DNA of 64,000 nt from Mycogone perniciosa (Eukaryota > Ascomycota > Sordariomycetes > Hypocreales > Hypocreaceae): positions 1 to 64,000 of the forward strand of contig JAOALB010000127.1 in assembly GCA_025331125.1 (NCBI GenBank), written 5' to 3'. The position numbers were made by a program, and so were the translations under genes. Positions 1 to 11,121 of the stretch are shown piece after piece. The stretch's first letter is position 1. The number at the start of each line of letters is the position of its first letter. Under the pieces are notes generated by a model. That model had not been told where the DNA came from and ran no database searches. It saw nothing but the letters and a program-made list of their open reading frames with translations.

Positions 1-159
1 TTAGATGAAGCTGGCATCAGTGCTGAGGATGTCAGCGTCATGGCCGTGGCCGGGAATTATTGCGACGGCGTGTCTTCAGCAGAATCAATATTTAAAGCCC
101 TTTGGTCTTCGTTGGTGCTTAGAAAAGGAAAGAGAGGATATAGAATCTTGGATTTGTGA
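1..159 (+). CDS. Possible 3' end of a gene entering from the left
   Basis: Frame 1 is open from the first base of the window to a TGA at 157-159, giving 52 residues that begin LDEAGISAEDVSVMAV and end YRILDL. The composition looks protein-like, but the piece is short, no family is recognised and no splice site can be tested. It could equally be chance. The upstream part lies outside the window. Confidence 0.3.
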   Translation, partial: LDEAGISAEDVSVMAVAGNYCDGVSSAESIFKALWSSLVLRKGKRGYRILDL

Positions 160-1700
160 TAGGAATGCCTTGTGATATGTGTGATTCTGGCGACTTGGAA
201 CTCCTACCCTGCGTTTATTCTGGTGGACATAAATGTATTTCCCTTAAAGTAAGAACTTGAGGATAAGAGTAATAATACGGGGTGGAATATCCTCTTTTCG
301 GCTTTTTCCAATATATAAACCTTATGTTCGCCCTGATGACTCCACGAATAATTGATCTAATGGCGACGAGGGTGAAATAATTAGTTTCAGCCTTTGATCA
401 CAATACTCCCCCTTCGGAGGCTGGCGGGGCACACCAAGGCTAGGGAAGCACCATGAGATGTCATTTATAACCACGAAGTATGTATCTAAATACATCAAGC
501 CACGTCTGCGCAACAGGTCAGTAGGAGCCAGCCAAGGACTTTATCGCATCTACAGATGGAATATTGGGTCACCTCCGCGTGGTCCTGCCAGCTCAGGATG
601 AGAAATCTCCTTGCAGAGGGTAAAAGCCTGAGCGTTGGCTGCTGAGACCCCATGAGGTCCAGCAAGTGTTCAGGGCAGGCTGTGTCTCTTGCGAGGCAAC
701 GTGTTGGCAGCAGAGCAACGCAGATCGTGAGGCCAGTTCTCGAGGAAGGTGAGGCTCTCTGAATTCCTTCCTTTTTGTGCGCTGTTAGTTCGCCTGCAAA
801 AATACCTCGCAGCGCTAACAAGCCATAACAGCTGCTACTGGCGGGAGAATTCTTACAGGAGAGTTGAATCAGAAAGCTGCTGTTGTGAACGCGCAAGATT
901 GAGCGTTGTCGATTGCATTCTAGGGAACTAGGCTTGCTGGGCAGCACCCTGCTGGGTGGCACCCCGTGCTTGCTCTTTGGATCTCTTAAGCAGTTCGTTC
1001 TCGTCGACTGTAGGAGTCTATAAGGCTGTTGCTATTTTCCGCTTCTGTGCAACTCGTAGATGCACCGGACATATTATTGCCCTGTTGGCGTGGCTGTTTG
1101 AGCGCAAACACCGCTGCTTTGTTACTCGTCAGCAGTATGATGCTTCGGAAACTGACACTTGGTAAATGCCGACTTGAGGCGTACGCTATCGCTGCCAGTT
1201 CTCCGTTGTATGGATTCTATTCTGTTCTCTTGCCCAGTATGAAGGAGGACGTCTCGGTCTTCGGGCCGCCGCGTACTGTAGGATACATACCTCGCTGGAG
1301 CCTTCACGCACTCAATGGGATACAGTTCACACACGTAGTGATGTATTGACCGTCCGCGGTTGCACATCATCTTAATCCACATTGCAAAACAGAGAAAATC
1401 ATGATTTTTTTGGTAGGCATGACATCAATATGATGACTATTGGTATACTGGTTAGATGAGGACGTATACGCACTGATTGGCTTCTCATTTTCTAAGCTTA
1501 GCATGACAACGACTGCGGGTAAAAGCCCTTTTCTTTCTTTCTTTTTGAGTTAATAGAGGGTGTAAGCTTATTAAGTGGCGTTGGTGCCATGAGTACGGAG
1601 TATAGCGAAAAGCTTCAAAAATAGCTTAACATAAAATGTCAAAAGGAGAGTTATGCCCGGTACATGTTGAGAAAGAATATCCGATTACATCTAATCTGCT
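160..1700. other. Intergenic or decayed sequence, no supported gene
   Basis: Open frames on both strands here (for example 495-962 minus and 749-1349 plus) have no recognisable motif and no convincing splice pattern. The stretch lies downstream of the recombinase relic on the minus strand and may include more of its decayed 3' part, but I could not align anything convincingly below about 2040. Confidence 0.5.
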
Positions 1701-2039
1701 GGCTTAAGCCGACGCTTGCCATGAACACAAGAGGGTGCTGGTGCTAGCATCGAACACATGCCAGCGCCGAGGTGATAAACGTATGTCCTGTAACATTGCA
1801 TCTTCGACGTAATTTGAGGGGGAGATATCAATCATTGAGGTGTACACTTCACTTTTGCTGGCCTGGTATGCATAACGGTTTAACAGTTCCTATGGAGGCG
1901 ATGACATGTTCACCACCTCGGGCAGCAGCAGGCTGCGAAATACCGAGAAACGTCATGAATAGGTCACGAGCACGTCACGAACATGTCACGGCACCGACGA
2001 CAACGGTGAAGTTTTTTTTTCCACCACAGCTCTCAGGAG

Positions 2040-2960
2040 CCAAAGCGAGGCTCCCCTGCTGGGGCAAGCAGGAGAAGAAAGAGAACGGCGAGAACCCAGA
2101 GTTCCCCAAGCTTAAATAACTTTTTTGTTGTGCTGATTGTTGTTTCGATTTGCTCTTTGAGGTCTTCGATTGTCATGCACCGATTCGATTCGCTTCTACG
2201 GAGTAGTCGCTTAGTCCATGCTTCTTAGAGAGGTCTCGGAGCACCCGCAAGGTTAGCATAGTGTCCCGGCGCACATTAGGATTAGGACATACCTTATGCA
2301 TCCGCCGATTCATCTTCGAGTCGAGCTTGTCTCCTGTAGCCCTCTCAAAAGACAAGTCAGAAGACTTTCCAGTATATGCCCAAAGAGCTTTTCTTTATGG
2401 TTCCTCGCTTCTTCCTGCCATTCTTGCTGACCTTTTAGTTCAGTGACCAGTTAAAAAAGAAGTTATACAACAGCCGCAGAGAGATAGACTTGGAGATAGA
2501 CTCGAAATATTCTTGAGGGTCGCGCTGTAGAACTTCGCAGTACCTATAAGTCGGATCAAGGGATAGGATTAGCGATTAGGGAAGACAAGGGAAGCTGTAT
2601 GGCAAGTTGCGTATTGGCGCTATTGTTCTTCACATGCGTCCAGGAGTAGCAGGCTGCCACCACTGTAGTCCTGGGTTTCTTAGGCGCTCTCGTTGAACTC
2701 CTCGATAGCTTGCCGATAGTACTCGGGTAGATAGACATTGTCACCGAAGAGCTGGATTTAGTCTTCAACATCAACATCGAAGCCCCCGTCCTCGTCATCG
2801 AAGCTCAGCTCTTCCATATCCGTTGCCTCCGTCTCCGGGACTGAGCAGTCGGCCTCATTCTTGTCGAAGAGATCGTCATCTTCAGCGTCATCCCCAGGCG
2901 AATACGACGCATCCGAATCGTAAGCGCTGTCGAAGGGGCCCTCTTGATGTGTTATGGTTG
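2040..2960 (-). pseudogene. Relic of a DUF3435 (fungal tyrosine recombinase family) gene
   Basis: Reading the minus strand from about 2960 downward gives an acidic leader (QEGPFDSAYDSDASYSP), then DNVYLPEYYRQAIEEFNE, then YSGGSLLLLDACEEQ. After a frame change come YRYCEVLQRDPQEYFESISK and KKRGTIKKSSLGIYWKVF. After another come ATGDKLDSKMNRRMHKV and VLRDLSKKHGLSD, then DLKEQIETTISTTKK and VLAVLFLLLLAPAG. The order and words match the N-terminal half of DUF3435 proteins as I remember them. In-frame stops (TAA, TAG, TGA) interrupt every block. Two frame changes look like old introns with damaged splice sites: one ends at an intact CTTATAG, the other starts GTATGT and has a GCTAAC branch-like site but ends in GG. 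The catalytic C-terminal region was not found. DUF3435 includes the captains of Starship elements, but not every member is one. Confidence 0.75.
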
Positions 2961-3411
2961 AAGTCTTCAGGTGCTAGTTGGTAAGGTGATGCTCTGGACG
3001 GGTGGGCAAGAGGGTCGAGTCTCTTGAACAGCGGAGACGAGGAGGAAAAGAGAGACTTGCCAGCCCACTCTCAGGGTGGAGTGAGCGCGTCTTATGTATG
3101 ACCTGCGCGGGCGTTAAGAACTTGCTGAGTAGGCTAGTATAACTTCATTACGCTCTCTGTACCGGTATGTATCTACCTATTGCCCGAACGATAAACTACC
3201 TATCTTATGTCCTTTTCTGTAGGCCCCACTGTCGTCGCATCTCCTGTTCTACCTTGTTAAATTCCTAAACTAATTAGTCCGGGCCTCTCGTTAACCATAA
3301 TGGAACATACCTCAAGATTTGCGAAGAATCGCCTGACTGTGGCGCCTCTGCCTAGCTCTTCTACCCGGCCCGACTTCACTCTTTTTTTAACCAGCTGCTC
3401 CACAACAGCTC

Positions 3412-3474
3412 CAAGTTGGCCATGCTCGTCAGCGTCTCGCGATGGTCTGCCCCGAGCTTTTTCTTAGGCTGCTG
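3412..3474 (-). pseudogene. Scrap of a kinesin-light-chain-type TPR repeat
   Basis: On the minus strand one frame reads KKKLGADHRETLTSMANL. This is close to the repeat unit (LGxxHPxTLTSMANLA) of the TPR arrays that follow the NACHT or NB-ARC domains of fungal NOD-like receptors. Only about 21 codons match; stops and loss of similarity follow on both sides. The call rests on one short motif, so chance or another TPR protein cannot be excluded. Its position beside the DUF3435 relic fits a decayed accessory region. Confidence 0.35.
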
Positions 3475-3530
3475 GTTTCAGTGGTAAAGGAGAGCATATG
3501 GGTTTGGCACCGAAGGACCGGGTTAATTTG

Positions 3531-4345
3531 TCATACTGTTGCCGCTTTACTGCCTGTAATGTGCACGGATGGGAGCATAGGTACTCTAGGCCGCAGCTCA
3601 TTCTTACCAATGGCTGCCAATGCTCTATTGTCTGTTCTTAACTTGGTACAATATCGCACCTGTAAATTCCACACACGCCTATTCGTCGCTGGAAACGCTT
3701 TTCTGAATCGTTGGTAGATAGTATTCCACTCAAGTCCTTGTTCCTTCAGCTCGACGGCGAGGTTTTCCTCCTCAAGTGTCCAAGCAGTCCTTGTTCCCAT
3801 TCGCTGCTTCGTGGGAAGGTGGTTTTTAGCTAGCAGGTTGGATTGTAGGTCCATGACTGTATCGGCTTTGTGATCGCGATTCATGCAAGGGTCCCAGGTG
3901 AACTGCACCTGGAACGTGGCTACACCATTCATCACTGCGTGTTTGAGAACTGCATCGCGGAGTGGCCATTCCTGAAATGTAGCCGCGGAAACTTGGAAAT
4001 TCCGGGTATCATAACTGTCGGAGTCTTCAGAGTATGGCGGACTGAGGATCTTAAGCTGCTTTGAGTGCTCACGGACGAGATGTGATGTGTAGACTTGTCG
4101 GGGTCCGGGGTATCGCCGACTGAGCGAATCTGTTGTTCACCAGCTGTTCTGGGACGCTTGCATGGCGGTAATGGAATATCATCGCCGCTATCATCTTGCT
4201 CCCTTCCACTACCCTCAGAAGGCTGGTACATATCCATTCCCTCTGCTTCGATACTGCCCTGACGACGGCGACGGTCCAGATGGGTTTGATTGGTCCACAT
4301 AGTGAGGTTGACGCGAACTTGGCATTTTGCAGCAAGCATCTCCAT
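3531..4345 (-). pseudogene. Broken or unresolved Myb/SANT-like gene
   Basis: Two minus-strand open frames abut. The first (4345 down to 3932) starts with ATG and encodes a basic, serine-rich segment containing LPPCKRPRTAGEQQ, then ends at tandem TGA TGA stops. The second (3935 down to 3531) contains TAWTLEEENLAVELKEQGLE, an aromatic WNTIYQRF segment and a further tryptophan in RRVWNLQVRYCTKL. This spacing of tryptophan and aromatic residues is that of one Myb/SANT-like DNA-binding repeat of the kind found in small fungal regulators. I could not place a clean intron joining the two frames: a donor before the tandem stops is not obvious. It may be a real gene with an unrecognised intron, or a decayed one like its neighbour. 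Confidence 0.45.
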
Positions 4346-4449
4346 TCTGTATCATAGGGCAACGAGAAGATGTGGAAGCATACAGTCCGCTCATTGTCTT
4401 CCGAAAGCCCATAATTTTCTACATAGGTAGCCAGTGTTGTAAATTGCAA

Positions 4450-5498
4450 GCTATTTATTCTAGCTGCCCTTATTACTCAATTGCAGAGTTCCATCTATAT
4501 GCACCTGGAGAGGTGAGAGAGAGGTATCGTGGTGGTAATATCCCACTGTATGGCGTTAGATGTCTGAGGAGCATATTCCACACTCCGTACTTCGTAGCCA
4601 TACACGCAACCATGATAATAATAGGTAGTAGTAGTACGTGTATACTACTAATAGTATAAATGCATATATCTTGAGCGCGGAGTATTACGAAATATATAAA
4701 AAAGAAGCAAAAGACCCGTCATGTAAAGCGATTGCAGGGTATTGCATCTCGGCACTGTGTTAAATATTGAACTAAGCGTTACTTTATCTATTAGTTTGTA
4801 TTCCGTACGAACTAGTAGGTACTTCGTATAAGTGGCGCATGGCTGTTTCCCCCCTTTCCTATCATTTCTTTCTCGTCAATTCAGACCAAGCTACGAAACA
4901 AATATGCTCATTCATTTTCGTTCAACTGAATACTCTGTAAACCCTGGGGATGATTAGGCGGCTGAATAGTCCTGAACTCCTGAGGTCTGGCGACAGAATG
5001 GTCTGGAATCCTAGGTGTCGGAGGCAAAGAGATTCAGATTCACCAGGACTTCACGATAATTCAGCCACATAATCGTCCCCAGGGCTCACAGAGCATTCAG
5101 CAGCTGCGGGGAAACGCGCCACTGATGAGGCGAATGAAACGACCTGAGCATCCGGCACCGTTATTGCTCTTCGTTCGAATAGCCTTTCAGCTTCACGGTT
5201 ATCGTGAAAGCCACCTTGGCCACGTTTGAGACGCTCAAAAGACACACATGATGGCGCGCCACAGCGTATGTTCATTGGCGTAGAGTTCAGCATCTTCAGG
5301 CAGCCATCCTTTAGATTTGAAGTTTAGACGGCATGAAAGGAGAGGAAAGGAGACACGGCAGAGCTGCGTCAGTCTTTTCGAATACAAGAGGGATTCGAGT
5401 CAAAGTATAAATGGGTGAACGGCGTCGCTCGATCATGGTGCTTTCATCCATCACGTCTCGCCTTACAGAATCTAAAGACACACCAGAGACCGATCATC
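4450..5498. other. Intergenic, with AT-rich island
   Basis: No gene is supported. About 4590-4830 is AT-rich and contains TACTACTAATAGTA-like runs. A minus-strand open frame at 5051-5293 has no recognisable motif. The last 100 bases are the probable promoter and leader of the VOC gene. Confidence 0.5.
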
Positions 5499-6034
5499 AT
5501 GGAACCCACAGAGGTACATCCTATGCTTTGCTATCAGTAGTTCGCATCCAACTTACCCACCCTCTAATAGGAGTGCCTTGGCCAGATGTGCTGGCTTCAG
5601 ATTCCCATCTCAGATATCACCAGGGCCCAGAAATTCTACACCGAAATCTTCTCTTGGGTGGTAAACCCCGATCCCTTCCCCGACCCCAGTCCAAGTATCA
5701 AGAACATACACTTTTTCAACCGGGGCAAAACCTTAAATGGTGCATTCTTAGTCATGGAGGAGGGCTTCCGCGTCCCCAATCACAACGAGAAAGTCAAGGA
5801 TGCTCTTCCGGTGCTGCCAAGCTTCAATGTCAAGGACTGTGATGTGACTCTCAAAAAGGTGGAGGAACTGGGAGGCAAAGTTCAGTGGTAAGTGGCCTAA
5901 CATTCGTGTTGACTCGGACAACTCCAGACTGATCGTCATCTAGCCCCAAGACCGAGATTGGAGGAGATATGGGATTTTATGCCCGATTCATCGATACGGA
6001 GGGCAACATGATTGGCATCTGGTCCAAGGTTTGA
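5499..6034 (+). CDS. VOC (glyoxalase/bleomycin-resistance fold) protein
   Basis: The model has three exons: 5499-5513, 5571-5887 and 5944-6034. They encode 140 residues. The introns (57 and 56 nt) begin GTACAT and GTAAGT and end AATAG and TCTAG, and both junctions keep frame. The tiny first exon encodes only MEPTE. The protein opens with the first VOC strand and helix (CWLQIPISDITRAQKFYTEI) and closes with ARFIDTEGNMIGIWSKV; the glutamate of DTEGN sits where VOC enzymes place a metal ligand. The length fits a single-domain cytosolic VOC protein with one pair of beta-alpha-beta-beta-beta modules. Family members include glyoxalases, dioxygenases and resistance proteins, so no substrate can be named. 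The nearest neighbours are the relic zone on the left and a long gap on the right. Confidence 0.85.
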
Positions 6035-8847
6035 GGGAACCTAGTCCCATTGGGTGGATATTTTTCTTTCCTTGACCATCCCAGGGGAGCTGGTGGTTGG
6101 GTTGATAAGTCAGTCCACAACCTTCTGTTCCAACCACTCGAATGCTCTGGTTGTATGCAGTGATGGTCTGTATTTGTCGACTTGGCCTTAAGGCAGTTAG
6201 TAGTATATAATATGTCTGTGTTTTATTATTCCGTGCTCCACCAGCTTATGACACATCCATAGCAGGTTTGACCTAACCCCCACCTAAAGTCCGTACTGCC
6301 GCTTCAACATCTCACTACTCTTATAGCTTGGTCGCAATTGGATAGTGGTACGGAGTAGTATCAACTCATTCCAAATCACTGTGCGATGAGTCCGTAGGAT
6401 TAATATACTGCTAGAAATAGTAGGTAAGTAATACTCCGTAAGCCGCCTCATTTCTTGTTGTGGCTGACATGTCGATGAACGCCCATTCGTGGAATTTGAT
6501 TTCTATATTATCCCCCGCTTTTATTACCTATTGAGTTAGGTTTCAGGTGATTCGATTATTACTAAGTGCGGTCGTGTTTTAGACGACACAGATATCGGAG
6601 AATTTTCCCTTCCTTTTTTCCTTTTTTTAAAATGAATACTAAATAAATAAATCCTTTAGATTAAGGGTTGTTCCAAGTAGTACTACGTAGTTTAGCAAAA
6701 AATATAAAAAATGTACTCCGTACTTGTACTATCAATGATGAAAATCGGGCAAAAATAGACACAGGCATTCCACATATCAGATACTACGAGTACTAGGGAA
6801 GGTAGACTACGGAGGAGGTATTAAGGAGCAATTACTACGATAGTCTGCCCCATCTGACATTGACTTCAGCTGTCGGATGCTAATTGCAATATGGAGCTCG
6901 ACTCAGTTGCCGATGGTACTAGGATTCATGATTTAAAGGGTTTGGCTTCCCCCACAAAATCAGGGAGATACGGTTGGAGTTATTCCTCTCTAGACGAATG
7001 CGGGGTTCATCCGTACGGTCGACCATTATTAATACGATAATACGTACGATCCTAACAAGTCAAATACTCGTACACCGGCAAACGGGGCGGGAACAGGGAT
7101 TGAGCTTATCACTTTTACTTGATACGATTCAATCAGGGCTAATGAGAACCCTGATGGCCGTCGATTCGACGGGTAACTGTGATAGCCTATTCATAGCATT
7201 AATACCTAGGGGAGCATTCCACGGCGCCACCTCCTCTTGCTCGTCTATAAAAGGCTATACGAGTATTACTTCGTACGTACTACTCCGTAAGGCTGGCACG
7301 GGAGAAAAAGACCATGCACGTCCTCATTGGGGGGGAAATCTCTTGCAGCGCATGCGGGACACGATTGGCGGAGAATTGTATGTGCTGCGCCCGACCAGCA
7401 AATAGGGAAAATTTACAGTGCATGAAAATGGAGGAACCCCACCAGGCTCTCGCAGTGGACACCTACTTTGGGCACTAGAATCTTACTCCGAACACGCGCA
7501 TGCACCATCACCGTCGTCAAACAAATCGCCTCGCTTTCGTATGTTGAAACGCCGCAATATTGCCCGGGCTCGATTGGATGCTGACATATCCGCGCATTAC
7601 CCGTCACCGGTCCCACAGCACGGAGGAGTACCCTCGTCGTCGTCCTCATCCTCGTCCTGGTCCTCGGTGTTCCCTCCTCGCCTATCCCGACGACATCATC
7701 TCTCGGTCTTCGTTGTCCAGGCGTGCGCGCGTAGAAGAGCTGCACATAAGACGAATTGAAGTCAGACATACGACAGTTCTAGTGCGATAGACGGCAAAAA
7801 CGGGACAGGAATCCTTTCGTATTGCTACCGCTGCTTTTCTTGCGGAGTCCTACCACTGCTACTCTTACTACTCCGAGTACCACTGGGCCAAAACCCGGGT
7901 CCGACTACTGATGGGGGGGATCGCCGCCGCTTGCTGATGCGTCTGACCCAGCCGCACTTTGTTTTGTCCGCTTGTCCACAATCCCTCCACCAACGACAGG
8001 CCGCCAAGCCTGGGCCTGGCTCACCTCGCTCGCAAAATAACTAAACCTCCGCCCAAGGGACTTCTCAGGAGACTCCGACCACTTAACCTACCTACCTTCC
8101 AAACACAGCAAGGACAGCACATTGCCGCTCAACCCACGCGATAATACTAGTTAGTATAGGTATACTATACTATATACTATACTATATACACAGAGTACTC
8201 CGTACAGCCGAACAAACTCGCCCACATTCCTTCGACACTGCCATCTCGCCGCAGCTGCGCCAACAAGTTGACATATCTCAAACTATCGTCTATATCACCG
8301 AACACGGCGCCCCAAACCAAGTTTCGCATCACCTGCTGCCAATCGCCTTTGCGACCAATCTACAGCTTTTACGTGGGCAGGCGCCTGTTTAGTCTGCAAA
8401 TATAGACATCCCTCCACGAGCCGTCTCACTCTTCCACTGCCACCTGCCTTATTCAGGCCTTTCCGACGACTCTCTAGAGCTCTCGATTTCGACGCATTGT
8501 CCCGCGGTCTTGGGGGGAGTTGCCACAAAGGATCATTAACCTCCAAGCCCTCCGTTGTGACCAATAGCCACGTCGTTGAATTCAAACCACAGGCTCACCT
8601 CACTGTCTTCGCCACATACTGTCTTGTCCTTTGAGCCCACCAACTGGCCCCATGATCACTATCATCGCATAGGTTGGATGTTCTTGATTTGCGCTGCCAA
8701 GACAGTCCATCTATTAGCGATTCCCCTTGGAATGCTACACAGAGTTGACAGAGTGTATCAGGAACCATACCGATCGAGGCAGCGCTGCCTAACGGGGGTC
8801 AACCAGTGGTAGCGTAAGCATCAGCAGTTCTACAAGATTATACACAT
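6035..8847. other. Long intergenic region with AT-rich part and probable promoter
   Basis: No gene is supported. The part at about 6320-6760 is AT-rich with several CTCCGTA words. Around 8158-8190 there is a short TATACTA repeat next to a GAGTACTCCGTAC palindrome. About 8200-8847 is the probable promoter and leader of the quinate-repressor-like gene. A short upstream open frame starting at the ATG at 8678 and ending TAG at 8812 could act as a uORF, but this is only a possibility. Confidence 0.5.
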
Positions 8848-11121
8848 ATGGCTGCTGTTCAGCAGTTGTTGGCGGGCCCATCGCCAACTCCAACCCCGGG
8901 TCCAAATCAGCGACTCAGCAAGAACTCGAATTCCATCAACATAGATACTAGCAATGGGCCCATCATGATTGACAGTGGATCACTCAAAGGCGCCCCGCAG
9001 AACGGAGACACTCGGATAGTGGTAATCGTGTACGGCTCTGGGCAGGAAAACGTGGTATCTGTATTCGCAGAGGTATTGGGAAAGCCAGCCAAACTGAGGT
9101 CCAGGTTCAAAGATGTGGCTCGCGAAGACCAGGGGTTTGTCATCGGCCTCCCCCTTGATGATGCAAAGATGGATGTGGAGGAGAGGGACCAAGCATTGGT
9201 GGTGGCCATTCATGCACATTGCGTCAACTTGGGGATGCCTCCAAACCCTCACCTCTCAGCTCACTGCGACTACGAATTCCTCTACACCGACTGCCATTTT
9301 CTCCGACGCGATCTGACGAGATTCACGTCCTTCACCTTGGGTCAAACTAACCCACATAGCCAACTGATGGCGAAGCCGAGGACATTTTTCATATCAACAA
9401 CCTTTCCGGATGTTCGTGCAGCCCTCCCGAATATCGACATTCTCACCGTTGGCTCTGATGCGGTTGAGATTCGTGTTGATCTACTCCAAGAACCTCGTGA
9501 TGACGGAACCTTCTCGGAAATCCCAAGCCTGAGCTATGTTGGTCACCAGGTCATGCTGCTTCGACAAAGGACAGAACTCCCTATCATATTCACTACGAGA
9601 TGTACGAATGAGAACGGAAGGTTCCCCATGGATAATCCAGATATCTACTACGACTACCTATATCGGGCCGTTCAATGGGGAGTGGAGTACATTGATGTCG
9701 AACTTTGGCTGCCGGAACGCATTCGAAAGAAGTTGTACGAGAAACGGGGTAACTCTCTAATCATGTCAGCCTTCCACGATTTCTCGGGGACCTTCAAGTG
9801 GCCCTCTCCTTACGCACAGGACATCTTCGAACGATCGATACCGTACGCCGACATAATCAAGATGATTGCCATTATCAACGAACACAACGAAAATTTCGAG
9901 CTCGAGTACTTCCGCTCCAAGATGCGGTCCCTATACCCTGACGCACCTCCGCTCTCGGCCGTGAATATGGGTGAGATAGGGCAGTTTTCTAGAACGTTAA
10001 ATAAGGTCTTTACTCCAATCACTCACCCCCTTCTGCCTATCATTGCTGCCCCTGGTCAACTGAGCGCTGCTGCGATAAATGGCGCTCTATCGCTTCTCGG
10101 CCAGTTGCCGAAGAAGTACTTTTATGGCATCAGCAGCGCAGCTGCCCGACCCGTGGCTCCACGTGCGCCTTTCTACGAGAAATGTTTCAATGAGCTAGGC
10201 CTGCCCCACCGATTTGCTGTTGTCGAACGCCAGCAATGTAATCCGTCAGGCATACAGGGGTGGTGTAACCAAGAGGACTTTGGCGGTGCCTATCTAGATC
10301 CAGGGTTATCACACCACTCCATCATGAGACACAACCCATTCTTCTCAACTTTGAGAAATGGCGAGGGCCCAACGTTATCCGAAGCAGTGCGGGCCATTGG
10401 CATCATCGACACAATTGTTGTCCAGCCTGGACCACCGACTGATTCGTCATCGGTACCAGCGTCGATCCCCGCAAGCCCGCAACATCAGTCAAATGACCTA
10501 CTTGCACCAGTAGGGCAACACGGCCTGCCGTCAAACACGTCACTTATCTTTGACAATGCCAGTTGGAGGGGCATCCTGTCCACACTCACCCGTGATCTAG
10601 CACCATCGGCATACTTTGGTCGTTCAGCCGTAGTACTAGCACTGTCATCCGATGACGCTGCATCGGTCTTCTTCGCGTTGAAGGCCCTCAGGATATCCAA
10701 GATATACACTGTAGGCTTCAGGACGCCAACGGCATTGGCCCGCAACGCACCGCCCATAGAACAGTTCATCAGCATGGAGAGCCTTCAGCGCGCTCGGTCC
10801 GTGGCAGACGACCGAGCCCCGTTTGTTGTTGTTTCGGCACTTAGCCGAGGGAAAAGCAATATCGTCGGCATGCTTTTACGGGTCTTTGGCGCGGCGGGTC
10901 CGTCAGGGTCATCTAACACGAAGAAGGTCTTCTTGAATCTCGCAGAACCGGCGTCACAAGAAAAGAACGACCCGGTCCTGGTTGCCGAGCAGAGCGGATT
11001 TACCGCTTATGATGCTGCCGACGTGGCGGCCTTTACGACAGTAGAAAGCCTGCGACTGCTCGTTGGCCAGAACGTACCGTACAGTTTCGTGAGGTTAGCG
11101 AGTGGGAGGAATATATTCTGA
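8848..11121 (+). CDS. Quinate-repressor-like protein (AROM-derived, QutR/QA-1S family)
   Basis: A single open frame of 757 residues starts at ATG 8848. Residues from about 175 to 420 match the type I dehydroquinase domain of AROM and its repressor relatives: PRTFFISTTFPDVR, VEIRVDLL, SAFHDFSG and ADIIKM. The last two carry the positions of the catalytic His and Lys. The segment ends in AAPGQLSAAAINGAL, the usual hinge to the shikimate-dehydrogenase-like domain (about 425-757). That domain is degenerate: where the enzyme has a TxPxK motif this protein has GGAYLDPGLSHHS, without the lysine. The N-terminal part replaces the shikimate-kinase-like domain by a shortened segment with no GKS/T P-loop. 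A. nidulans QutR and N. crassa QA-1S are longer (about 920 residues by memory). The role inferred from the family is repression of quinate catabolic genes by binding their activator, but no quinate genes are visible nearby. Confidence 0.8.
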   Translation: MAAVQQLLAGPSPTPTPGPNQRLSKNSNSINIDTSNGPIMIDSGSLKGAPQNGDTRIVVIVYGSGQENVVSVFAEVLGKPAKLRSRFKDVAREDQGFVIGLPLDDAKMDVEERDQALVVAIHAHCVNLGMPPNPHLSAHCDYEFLYTDCHFLRRDLTRFTSFTLGQTNPHSQLMAKPRTFFISTTFPDVRAALPNIDILTVGSDAVEIRVDLLQEPRDDGTFSEIPSLSYVGHQVMLLRQRTELPIIFTTRCTNENGRFPMDNPDIYYDYLYRAVQWGVEYIDVELWLPERIRKKLYEKRGNSLIMSAFHDFSGTFKWPSPYAQDIFERSIPYADIIKMIAIINEHNENFELEYFRSKMRSLYPDAPPLSAVNMGEIGQFSRTLNKVFTPITHPLLPIIAAPGQLSAAAINGALSLLGQLPKKYFYGISSAAARPVAPRAPFYEKCFNELGLPHRFAVVERQQCNPSGIQGWCNQEDFGGAYLDPGLSHHSIMRHNPFFSTLRNGEGPTLSEAVRAIGIIDTIVVQPGPPTDSSSVPASIPASPQHQSNDLLAPVGQHGLPSNTSLIFDNASWRGILSTLTRDLAPSAYFGRSAVVLALSSDDAASVFFALKALRISKIYTVGFRTPTALARNAPPIEQFISMESLQRARSVADDRAPFVVVSALSRGKSNIVGMLLRVFGAAGPSGSSNTKKVFLNLAEPASQEKNDPVLVAEQSGFTAYDAADVAAFTTVESLRLLVGQNVPYSFVRLASGRNIF

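Noticed and set aside
495..962. 155-codon minus-strand open frame
   Set aside because: No domain, irregular composition and no splice context; treated as chance.
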